Below are positions 56,944-64,000 of a stretch of 64,000 bases of DNA, piece by piece. The notes below the pieces were generated by a model. That model searched no databases. It was not told the DNA's origin and was given only the letters and a program-made list of their open reading frames with translations. Both the position numbers and the translations under genes were made by a program. This DNA comes from Gammaproteobacteria bacterium. GTDB taxonomy: Bacteria > Pseudomonadota > Gammaproteobacteria > Enterobacterales > Psychrobiaceae. Location: NCBI GenBank assembly GCA_013214965.1, contig JABSRU010000020.1:1-64000 (forward strand), in the 5' to 3' direction. Position 1 is the stretch's first letter. Every line of letters starts with the position of its first letter.

Positions 56944-59900
56944 CTATTTATCAAAATCTGATCGGCGTCGTTGGCTATTATCTTGATTAATACCTTTGCG
57001 ATAATCAATATCTGATTGATATATTTTAACCAAATTTCGACCATGGTGTTTCGAAAAATACAGCGCGTGATCGGCCAGTGTTAACATATTGTCAGAATCT
57101 AATGCGGTTGCATTGTCAGTTAAGCCACAGCTAATAGTCACCTTCAATCCTGGCGCAATAGAGGAGAAATCATGCATTTCAACTTTCATTCGAATCATCT
57201 CACAAAGCACAAAGGCTTGCTCTTTTTCAGCTTTAACCAGCAAAGTGAATTCTTCACCGCCCCAGCGCGCTAATTTGACTGGAAACTGACAGTCATCCAA
57301 TGCAACAAGTAAAATGTTAGCAACAACTTTAATCACTTTGTCGCCAACTAAATGAGAGTATCCATCATTGACTCGTTTAAAGTGATCGATATCCATCACC
57401 GCCAAAGACAAGTTATGCTGTTCAGATGATGCTTTTTTAAAATCATCAACGCACCAACTATCAAAAGCTCGGCGATTAGGTAAGCCGGTGAGCTGATCAT
57501 GAGTCGCTTGATAGGCAAAGGATTGCGCTTGTTGTTTAAGCTCCAATGTCTGTTTTTCAACTAATTGTTCGAGGCGTTTTTCATTATTTTTGATTTTAAT
57601 TAACCGATAGCGATAGCCCAAATACAATATCGCTAGCGCCATAATGACACCGAAAAATTTAAACCACAGGGTTTGCCAGAAATAAGGTTCAATCGTAAAG
57701 CCAACGGCTGCAACATCTTGATGCCACTGACTGTCAGGATATTTAGCACGCATCATAAACCGGTAATAACCTGGAGCTAAATTAGTAAACTCGGTATAAA
57801 TCTGAGAACTTTTGTCATTCCAGTGTTCATCGAAGCCAATCAAGCGAGTTTGATAGAGAATATGCTCGGAATTAAGATAACCAAGCCCGGCGTAATAGAT
57901 CGCAATATGAGCGGTGCCCGCTGGTAATGTGATACTTTGAGCTGTCGGTAATTGATATTCAACGCCATCAACAATTAATTGTTCGATTACAATCGGTAAT
58001 GTTTGCTGTGACCGTTTAATTAACCGGTCATGTGTCACCTGTGCGACACCTTTAGCCGTTGCGACCCATATGGACCCATCTTGATGAAGTGTTGCGGCGG
58101 GCGTTGAGCCACCATTAGCTTGAGAACTCACTAATCCAGATTCTTCAGTAAATACCTCATACTCAATAATCCCGTTTTGATCCTCCAGAATCCTATTTAT
58201 TTCATCACCATTAACCTTAACAATCCCTCGATTACTGGTTAACCAAAAGATATTATTATTATCAACCACAATTTGAAAAAATTTATCGATCGGTAAACCA
58301 TTTTTTCGACTAATTGACTTAATTTCATCGGTCACCGTATCGATCCGTAAAATTCCCCGATCCGTTGCTAACCACATCGCACTTTCCATCGGTTGAAAAC
58401 CAAATGCATACTCAGCATCGAACTTGTCTTTAAGATGGTAGCTTTTGAGCTGCCCGTCAAAATAGGTCACCACACCATTACCGGTGCCAATCCAAATCCG
58501 ACCTTGAGCGTCTTCTGCCAACGCCATAATGAAATTTGCTGGTAAACCATTGCTCAAGTCGAAACGTTTTATGTCTCCTTCAGAAGACAACATCACGACA
58601 CCACTCGTGGTACCGACCCAGAGATTTTGCTTTGAATCCATGAGCAACGCTCTAACTTCTTGGCTAATTAGGTGTTGGTTAAGTTGTTTATATGTCGTTA
58701 AACGATCATCGATAATTCGAAATACGCCTTGCGTATAAGTACCAACAAAAACCTGCTGATTAATACCTTCGGCCAAACTTAACACCGATATAAGATTACT
58801 ACCATCAGCATTCGACACCGTTGAAATAACATCATGGTCAATAATACTTAACCCTTTGCTAGTCCCAACCCATAACCGACCATCGGAATGTGCTAATACT
58901 GCACGAACATAATTTCCTGCGAGTCCTTGTTTTGTGGTAATGGTCACAAAGGGTGCTTCGCGTAAACGAAACAAACCACCACTAGTACCAACCCAAATAC
59001 TGTGTTCTTTGTCTTCATAAATTGACAAAATGCGATTATTAGGCAGGCCACTATTATCATTTAGTCGCTCAATCCCAGTATCACTGATGCGAAATAAACC
59101 TTTTTTAGTGGTTCCAACCCAAATGTCATTGTTACTATCGAGATACAATCGATATACAGAGCTGCGGTTTAACTTTGCATTAAGGGATTGGAATTTTCCA
59201 TTAATAAGCTTAAATGCCCCCTTGGTTGTCCCAATCATAACTTGATTGTCACTGTTTAAGATAACCGAATAAACCACACCATCATGATTATTTTCAGTCA
59301 GCGGATATTGAGTGATTTCGTTAGTATTTTTAACACTAAATAACCCTTTGTCCGTCGCGGCCCAAAGGATCTGATTGTGATCTTCGGCAATTTGATAAAC
59401 CCTAACCCCTTCGATCACTGAGACATCAGCTTGATCAAAACGCTTTCGATAATAAAGCCCTTCTTCCATCCCAAGCCAAATGCCCTGCTCACTATCGTAG
59501 ATCGCATGATTAACTAAGGTTTTTGCCCGAGCCAGCGGTCGCCAAAATCCATTATTGCGCTCAGAAACGCCACCTCTTGCGCCCGCGACCAATAAACGGC
59601 CATCATCTGTTGCAAACAAACTTTTAACCGCAGAATCAGGTAAACCGGTGTTGGAACCCCGCTCATAGGTGGTAAAAACTTGGCCATTATAACGCACCAA
59701 ACCTTCCCAAGTAGCTAGCCACATATAACCATCATTCGATTGATTTAAGGCATTAATCGCATTATGAGGTAAGCCATCACTGGTATCCCATGCTTGATAG
59801 AAGTATTTGTCTAATGCCGTTGCTGGCTGATGAGAAGCAAATGCGGTGAAATGCATCATCAACGACAAAGAAATAATGAGTTTTAAAAAACGTAACAAAA

Positions 59901-59952
59901 TCAACCTACAATAGTTAACAAACCAAAATGCGAGATAAGAAATACAATCCAA
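56944..59952 (-). CDS. two-component-type beta-propeller sensor diguanylate cyclase
   Basis: About 1000 aa. A signal peptide or anchor is followed by a periplasmic ligand-sensor propeller of repeated Reg_prop units (about 50-660; VGTTKKGLFRI, VGTSGGLFRL, IGTGNGV motifs), a Y_Y_Y domain (about 690-765), a membrane helix (about 770-790), a short coiled coil and a GGDEF domain (about 835-980). The active site is GGEEF at 898-902. The RxxD inhibitory site is absent (QFPV at that place), so product inhibition by c-di-GMP is not expected. It makes c-di-GMP in response to a periplasmic signal. The start is uncertain: TTG 59952 gives the longest frame, but TTG at 59898 has an AGG site and a typical signal-peptide start. 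Confidence 0.9.
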   Translation of the reverse strand: MDCISYLAFWFVNYCRLILLRFLKLIISLSLMMHFTAFASHQPATALDKYFYQAWDTSDGLPHNAINALNQSNDGYMWLATWEGLVRYNGQVFTTYERGSNTGLPDSAVKSLFATDDGRLLVAGARGGVSERNNGFWRPLARAKTLVNHAIYDSEQGIWLGMEEGLYYRKRFDQADVSVIEGVRVYQIAEDHNQILWAATDKGLFSVKNTNEITQYPLTENNHDGVVYSVILNSDNQVMIGTTKGAFKLINGKFQSLNAKLNRSSVYRLYLDSNNDIWVGTTKKGLFRISDTGIERLNDNSGLPNNRILSIYEDKEHSIWVGTSGGLFRLREAPFVTITTKQGLAGNYVRAVLAHSDGRLWVGTSKGLSIIDHDVISTVSNADGSNLISVLSLAEGINQQVFVGTYTQGVFRIIDDRLTTYKQLNQHLISQEVRALLMDSKQNLWVGTTSGVVMLSSEGDIKRFDLSNGLPANFIMALAEDAQGRIWIGTGNGVVTYFDGQLKSYHLKDKFDAEYAFGFQPMESAMWLATDRGILRIDTVTDEIKSISRKNGLPIDKFFQIVVDNNNIFWLTSNRGIVKVNGDEINRILEDQNGIIEYEVFTEESGLVSSQANGGSTPAATLHQDGSIWVATAKGVAQVTHDRLIKRSQQTLPIVIEQLIVDGVEYQLPTAQSITLPAGTAHIAIYYAGLGYLNSEHILYQTRLIGFDEHWNDKSSQIYTEFTNLAPGYYRFMMRAKYPDSQWHQDVAAVGFTIEPYFWQTLWFKFFGVIMALAILYLGYRYRLIKIKNNEKRLEQLVEKQTLELKQQAQSFAYQATHDQLTGLPNRRAFDSWCVDDFKKASSEQHNLSLAVMDIDHFKRVNDGYSHLVGDKVIKVVANILLVALDDCQFPVKLARWGGEEFTLLVKAEKEQAFVLCEMIRMKVEMHDFSSIAPGLKVTISCGLTDNATALDSDNMLTLADHALYFSKHHGRNLVKIYQSDIDYRKGINQDNSQRRRSDFDK

Positions 59953-60103
59953 TTCTAACTAGGTTTGTGCAATAAAACACCCTAATATTAAATAATTATC
60001 TAATATCAATGAATATAGTCATTACAAAGCATAGTTCAAAAGTTGTTTAACAAATTAATTATTGAGATATAATAACTAAATACGTAACTAAGTGTAAATA
60101 ATC

Positions 60104-61507
60104 ATGACACAACAAACTATATTTTGGTACGATTTTGAGACTTGGGGTGCCGATACTCGTCGTGACCGACCCGCCCAATTTGCAGGGATTAGAACGGATT
60201 TAGATCTCAATATTATTGAAGAGCCGGTTGAATTGTATTGTCAGCTCGCCAATGATTATTTTCCGCACCCTCAAGCGTGCTTTATCACCGGATTAACGCC
60301 ACAAAAAGTTAACCGACTAGGGTTGCCTGAAGCTGAGTTTATCAAAAAAATAAATAATATATTCTCGGCCCCAAACACCATCGTTGCAGGCTACAACAGT
60401 ATTCGATTCGATGATGAAATAACCCGCCAGTCACTTTATCGCAATTTTTTAGATCCCTACGCCAGAGAATGGCAAAATGGCTGTTCTCGCTGGGACATTA
60501 TTGACCTAGTACGCGCATGCTATGCCCTACGACCTGAAGGTATTAATTGGCCAGAAAATGAAGATGGCATTGTCAGTTTTCGACTTGAATTATTGACTAA
60601 GGCCAATAATATTAAACATGAAGGGGCTCATGATGCTGTCTCGGATGTCATTGCGACCATTGAATTAGCCAAGCTGATCAAACAAAAACAACCAAAACTC
60701 TATCAATTTATTTTTGATTTACGCCGCAAACAACAAGTGGCCAAATATTTTGATTTAGTCAATCTAACACCATTGGTTCATGTCTCCTCGAAGATTCCCG
60801 CCAGCCAAGGCTGTTGTACTTACATTGCGCCATTGTCATACCATCCCAGTAATAAAAACGCGATGATTTGTGTCAATTTAAACATGGATCTTAGCCCATT
60901 ATTGGAACTCAATGCCGAGCAAATCGCGCAGCGGATGTACACCAAGCGCAGTGAACTAGGTGACGATTTACCGGTCCCCCTTAAACTGATCCAAATTAAT
61001 AAATGCCCGGTGGTTGCTCCGGCTAAAACACTCGATGCAGAAAGTGCCGATCGTCATGGTATTGATCGACCGCTGTGCCGTAAAAATTTAGATTTATTAA
61101 AACAACATCCAGATTTACGAATTAAAGTGAGCGAAGTGTTTGCCATTGATAATGACCGAGCACCAGAAACTAACCCTGATCTCATGCTATACAGTGGTGG
61201 TTTTTTTAACACCGCTGACAAATCGGCGATTGAGCGAGTTAGCCAAGCGCCCCCGGAAGAACTCGCCTCATTAGACGTCGACTTCAATGACCCACGGCTA
61301 ACCGAAATGTTATTTCGTTATCGTGCCCGTAATTTTCCATTAACCTTATCAGAGTCAGAAGAACAGCAATGGAATGACTATCGTCGTAATGTCCTTGATG
61401 GTGAAAGTTACGGTACTCTGCTTGAAAATATGGCGATCGAAAATGATAATGACCAACGTAAACTCAATATCTTAAAAGCATTATTTGAATACGCTTCTTC
61501 TTTGTGA
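60104..61507 (+). CDS. sbcB: exodeoxyribonuclease I
   Basis: 3'-5' single-strand DNA exonuclease of the DEDD family. It is 467 aa (E. coli SbcB 475). The first exonuclease motif is FWYDFETWG with Asp10 and Glu12. Motif II is in the GYNSIRFDDEI region and motif III is HDAVSDVIATIELAKL. The SH3-like and C-terminal helical domains are full length. It acts in repair and recombination, trimming 3' ends. It is divergent from the propeller-GGDEF gene and is followed after 28 nt by the palindrome upstream of the reductase gene. Confidence 0.95.
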   Translation: MTQQTIFWYDFETWGADTRRDRPAQFAGIRTDLDLNIIEEPVELYCQLANDYFPHPQACFITGLTPQKVNRLGLPEAEFIKKINNIFSAPNTIVAGYNSIRFDDEITRQSLYRNFLDPYAREWQNGCSRWDIIDLVRACYALRPEGINWPENEDGIVSFRLELLTKANNIKHEGAHDAVSDVIATIELAKLIKQKQPKLYQFIFDLRRKQQVAKYFDLVNLTPLVHVSSKIPASQGCCTYIAPLSYHPSNKNAMICVNLNMDLSPLLELNAEQIAQRMYTKRSELGDDLPVPLKLIQINKCPVVAPAKTLDAESADRHGIDRPLCRKNLDLLKQHPDLRIKVSEVFAIDNDRAPETNPDLMLYSGGFFNTADKSAIERVSQAPPEELASLDVDFNDPRLTEMLFRYRARNFPLTLSESEEQQWNDYRRNVLDGESYGTLLENMAIENDNDQRKLNILKALFEYASSL

Positions 61508-61535
61508 TTTTTTAATTTTTTCTTTAACATTGAGC

Positions 61536-61577
61536 GCACTTACTTTATATTAGACTTAACTAATATAAAGTAAGTGC
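61536..61577. promoter_or_regulatory. perfect palindrome before the persulfide reductase gene
   Basis: Two perfect 18-nt arms (61536-61553 and 61560-61577), GCACTTACTTTATATTAG and its exact complement, around a 6-nt ACTTAA spacer. The right arm ends 5 nt before the ATG, so it overlaps the only plausible ribosome-binding stretch (AAGTAAG). It looks like a repressor operator for a dimeric winged-helix protein and could also form an RNA hairpin hiding the start. It has no T tract, so it is not a normal terminator. Confidence 0.8.
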
Positions 61578-61582
61578 CAATT

Positions 61583-63274
61583 ATGACAAAAATTTTAATT
61601 GTCGGCGGCGTTGCCGGTGGCGCAAGTGCCGCAGCAAGAGCTCGTCGTTTAGATGAACAAGCGCATATCATCATGTTCGAGCGCGACCAACACATCTCCT
61701 TTGCCAACTGTGGTCTCCCTTATCATATTAGTGGCGATATCGAAGACTATGATGCCCTACTATTACAAACACCACAAAGTTTTAACCAACGCTTTAAAGT
61801 CGACGTTCGAGTCAATAATGAAGTGATTAGTATTGACCGAAGACAAAAAACAATCATGGTATTAGATCGTATCAGTGGCCAACAATACCAAGAAAATTAT
61901 GATAAATTGTTACTCAGTCCTGGCGCGAGTCCGTTCATTCCACCTATTGATGGCATCAAGAACCCATTAACCTTTAGCCTCCGTACTCTTGATGATATGA
62001 GCCAGATCATTGACTTGATCAAAACCAACAAAATCAACAATGCAACGGTCTGTGGCGCTGGTTTTATTGGTCTGGAAATGGTCGAAGCCTTAGCGGCCAA
62101 CAACATCAATGTTAATTTAGTTGAATTTGCGCCACAAGTCATGCCCAGTGTTGACATTGAAATGGCGCAGCCGTTGCAACAAGAACTAATAAAACAAGGA
62201 GTTAATGTTCATCTTAACACGGCATTAATCGCAGTGACTCATCATGACAGTTCCCTGAGCTTGATCTTGAGCGACCAAAGTACTATTACTACTCAATTAC
62301 TGATTATGGCAGTGGGCGTTCGCCCAAGTTCAGGCTTGGCACAAGACGCAGGATTAACCATTGGCATTACTGGTGCCATCAAAGTAAACCAACAGATGCA
62401 AACCAGTGATCCCGACATTTACGCTGTTGGCGATGCCATTGAAGTTAACCATTTTGTTGATCTCCACCCAAGTCATATTCCATTAGCGGGTCCCGCTAAT
62501 CGCCAAGGTCGCATCGCGGGTGAAAATATGTTGGGTGGCGATGTTCAATACCAAAACAGCCAAGGCACTGCAATTTGTAAGGTGTTCGATTTAGCCATTG
62601 GTAGTGTTGGTCTTAATGAAAAACAATTATTAGCGCGCAATATCGATTACACCAAAATTTACCTTCATGCACCGAGTCATGCCAATTATTACCCCGGGGC
62701 AACCCCGATTAGTTTAAAGCTAATCTTTTGCCCACACTCTGCTAAAATCCTTGGCGCGCAAGCTGTTGGTCAGCAAGGTATCGATAAGCGAATCGATATC
62801 CTGAGTGTTGCACAGCGAGCTGGTATGACCGTCGATCAACTCAAAGATTTAGAATTAAGTTATGCGCCACCTTTTGGATCAGCCAAAGACATCATTAATC
62901 AAGCGGGTTTTGTCGCCAGTAATGTGTTAAATAAATCGATGCCAATCATTGTGCCAGATCAATTATTCCCTGAGCAACAAGAATGTATCATCGATATTAG
63001 AAATCCGGGGGAATTAGCTAAATTAGGCACCATTAAGAATGCGATAAATATTCCGGTTAATACCCTGCGGGCACGAGTCGCAGAGTTACCAAAAGATCAA
63101 CCTATCATCGTGGTTTGTCAGGTCGGTTTACGCGGTCATGTCGCCACTACGCTATTAAGAAATCTAGGTTATGATGCGATTAATTTGACTGGTGGTTTTA
63201 AAACATGGTGTCAATTTAACTATGAAACAGTGCAAATATGCACCGAACATACTAAAAACAACCATAAAAACTAA
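61583..63274 (+). CDS. Npsr-like FAD-dependent CoA-disulfide/persulfide reductase with rhodanese domain
   Basis: A 563-aa protein. An N-terminal FAD fold (ILIVGGVAGGASAAARARR), redox Cys43 in SFANCGLPYHISG, a second dinucleotide fold (VCGAGFIGLEMVEAL, about 155-170) and the GDAIEV FAD motif mark the CoA-disulfide-reductase family. The C-terminal rhodanese domain (about 465-545) has its catalytic Cys512 in CQVGLRG. This is the architecture of the NADH-dependent persulfide reductase Npsr of Shewanella loihica, which reduces CoA persulfides and polysulfide. I use the ATG at 61583; a GTG three codons earlier lies inside the palindrome. It is followed 76 nt later by the ArsR-type regulator. Confidence 0.92.
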   Translation: MTKILIVGGVAGGASAAARARRLDEQAHIIMFERDQHISFANCGLPYHISGDIEDYDALLLQTPQSFNQRFKVDVRVNNEVISIDRRQKTIMVLDRISGQQYQENYDKLLLSPGASPFIPPIDGIKNPLTFSLRTLDDMSQIIDLIKTNKINNATVCGAGFIGLEMVEALAANNINVNLVEFAPQVMPSVDIEMAQPLQQELIKQGVNVHLNTALIAVTHHDSSLSLILSDQSTITTQLLIMAVGVRPSSGLAQDAGLTIGITGAIKVNQQMQTSDPDIYAVGDAIEVNHFVDLHPSHIPLAGPANRQGRIAGENMLGGDVQYQNSQGTAICKVFDLAIGSVGLNEKQLLARNIDYTKIYLHAPSHANYYPGATPISLKLIFCPHSAKILGAQAVGQQGIDKRIDILSVAQRAGMTVDQLKDLELSYAPPFGSAKDIINQAGFVASNVLNKSMPIIVPDQLFPEQQECIIDIRNPGELAKLGTIKNAINIPVNTLRARVAELPKDQPIIVVCQVGLRGHVATTLLRNLGYDAINLTGGFKTWCQFNYETVQICTEHTKNNHKN

Positions 63275-63350
63275 GATTATTCTGATTAACTGGTATCTCA
63301 GCAGATTTACCATTATTGTTATGCGCGAATATTAAGAATAAGGTAAAAAA

Positions 63351-63653
63351 ATGGTTGTAGATTTTTCAAAGATGGAACAAAACGTTGAGCAGGCCGTCAC
63401 GCTGTTAAAAGCAATGGCCAATAATCATCGCTTAATGATCCTGTGTACATTACAAGATAATGAGTTATCGGTCACTGAACTTAATGCCGTGATACCGGTT
63501 GCACAATCATCTTTGTCACAACATTTAGCGTGGTTAAGGCGTGAGGGTTTTGTCAAAACTCGGCGCGAATCTCAAACCATTTTTTACTCATTAGACAGCA
63601 GCGCCGCCGCTGCCGTCATTAGTGTGTTACATCAACAATTTTGCGATGAATAA
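63351..63653 (+). CDS. ArsR family regulator, BigR/SqrR persulfide-sensing type
   Basis: A 100-aa winged-helix protein: helix 2-3 LLKAMANNHRLMILCTL, HTH with VTELNAVIPVAQSSLSQHLAWLRREG, then the beta wing KTRRESQTIFYSL. There are only two cysteines, Cys32 and Cys98, exactly 66 residues apart, the same spacing as the disulfide/tetrasulfide pair of BigR (42/108) and SqrR (41/107). The metal-binding CxC of ArsR is absent. It therefore probably senses persulfide and represses the upstream reductase gene, with the palindrome as its operator (inferred). Unlike the upstream gene it has no matching palindrome of its own. Confidence 0.9.
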   Translation: MVVDFSKMEQNVEQAVTLLKAMANNHRLMILCTLQDNELSVTELNAVIPVAQSSLSQHLAWLRREGFVKTRRESQTIFYSLDSSAAAAVISVLHQQFCDE

Positions 63654-63696
63654 AGGCTGTTGCCCCTCAAAATATTATCATCATGATATCGTACGT

Positions 63697-64000
63697 TTAC
63701 TTATTTAAACGAGCATGCAAACTACTCGTATCCCAACGGTTACCACCGATGCTTTGAACATCTGCATAAAATTGATCCACTAGGGCAGTCACTGGTAATG
63801 TGGCTTGATTATTTCGTGCTTCATTGAGGGTAATGGCTAAGTCTTTACGCATCCAATCAACCGCAAAACCAAACTCATAGCTATTATCGATCATCGCTTG
63901 ATGACGATTATCCATTTGCCAAGATTGTGCCGCACCTTTGGAGATAACATCGATCACTTTATTGACGTCAAGATCAGCACATTTCGCAAAATGAACCGCT
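63697..64000 (-). CDS. beta-hydroxyacid dehydrogenase family, C-terminal part
   Basis: The frame is open from the window end to the TAA at 63697, so only about 101 C-terminal residues are visible. They include VIDVISKGAAQSWQMDNR, DLAITLNEARNNQATLPVTALV and the terminal WDTSSLHARLNK. This is the all-helical C-terminal domain of the 6-phosphogluconate / 3-hydroxyisobutyrate / tartronate-semialdehyde dehydrogenase superfamily (the GGAAxSW and DTSAL motifs). The exact substrate cannot be told without the N-terminus. It is convergent with the ArsR gene, 43 nt away. Confidence 0.85.
   Translation of the reverse strand, partial: AVHFAKCADLDVNKVIDVISKGAAQSWQMDNRHQAMIDNSYEFGFAVDWMRKDLAITLNEARNNQATLPVTALVDQFYADVQSIGGNRWDTSSLHARLNK

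Noticed and set aside
63275-63350. Searched for a second copy of the reductase palindrome before the ArsR gene
   Set aside because: Only a weak AATATTAAG resemblance is present; no convincing arm pair.

Overview
The window is an unbroken stretch of gammaproteobacterial chromosome. Several gene orders match E. coli/Vibrio/Shewanella core synteny: pyrD-zapC-rlmL-uup, prc-proQ-msrC-rsmF, fadIJ, and fabB-pdxB-usg-truA-accD-folC-dedD-cvpA-purF with mnmC divergent from fabB. A DUF2835 gene beside pepN, a DUF3466 gene beside uup, a DUF3379 anti-sigma gene and a FimV/HubP gene between usg and truA point to Alteromonadales, something Shewanella- or Psychrobium-like. That assignment is an inference from gene content; no rRNA is present. 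The DNA is moderately AT-rich throughout. I see no insertion sequence, prophage, CRISPR array, tRNA or rRNA.

Layout. 1-7.4 kb (minus strand): start of a DUF3466 exported protein, uup, a glutaredoxin-like protein, rlmKL, zapC and pyrD. 7.5-12.3 kb: the giant NAD-specific glutamate dehydrogenase. 12.6-19.6 kb: an envelope cluster of DUF1302, DUF1329, a YCF48-type propeller and an MMPL/RND transporter. 19.9-27.9 kb: DUF2835, pepN, nhaC, prc, proQ, a small acidic unknown and msrC, followed by divergent rsmF and a convergent yccF. 30.3-33.8 kb: the fadIJ beta-oxidation operon with a FadR-like operator. 34.0-42.2 kb (plus strand): a tightly overlapping MoxR/Bat operon (MoxR, DUF58, DUF4381, VWA, VWA-TPR, BatD), then an ECF sigma factor and its DUF3379 anti-sigma factor.

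42.3-54.4 kb (minus strand): purF, cvpA, dedD, folC, accD, truA, fimV, usg, pdxB and fabB. 54.5-64 kb: mnmC, a small cysteine-rich lipoprotein, a periplasmic-propeller diguanylate cyclase, sbcB, an Npsr-like CoA-disulfide/persulfide reductase with a C-terminal rhodanese domain, an ArsR-family regulator of the BigR/SqrR persulfide-sensing type, and the 3' end of a beta-hydroxyacid dehydrogenase.

Most of the window is housekeeping. The parts most worth a second look are: (i) the persulfide module, with a perfect 18-bp-arm palindrome abutting the reductase start; (ii) seven DDIDALL repeats in FimV that resemble the FliM CheY-docking peptide; (iii) the four-gene DUF1302/DUF1329/YCF48/MMPL envelope cluster with a terminator inside it; (iv) the Bat operon followed by its own ECF sigma/anti-sigma pair; and (v) a FadR-like operator beside a second palindrome upstream of fadI.
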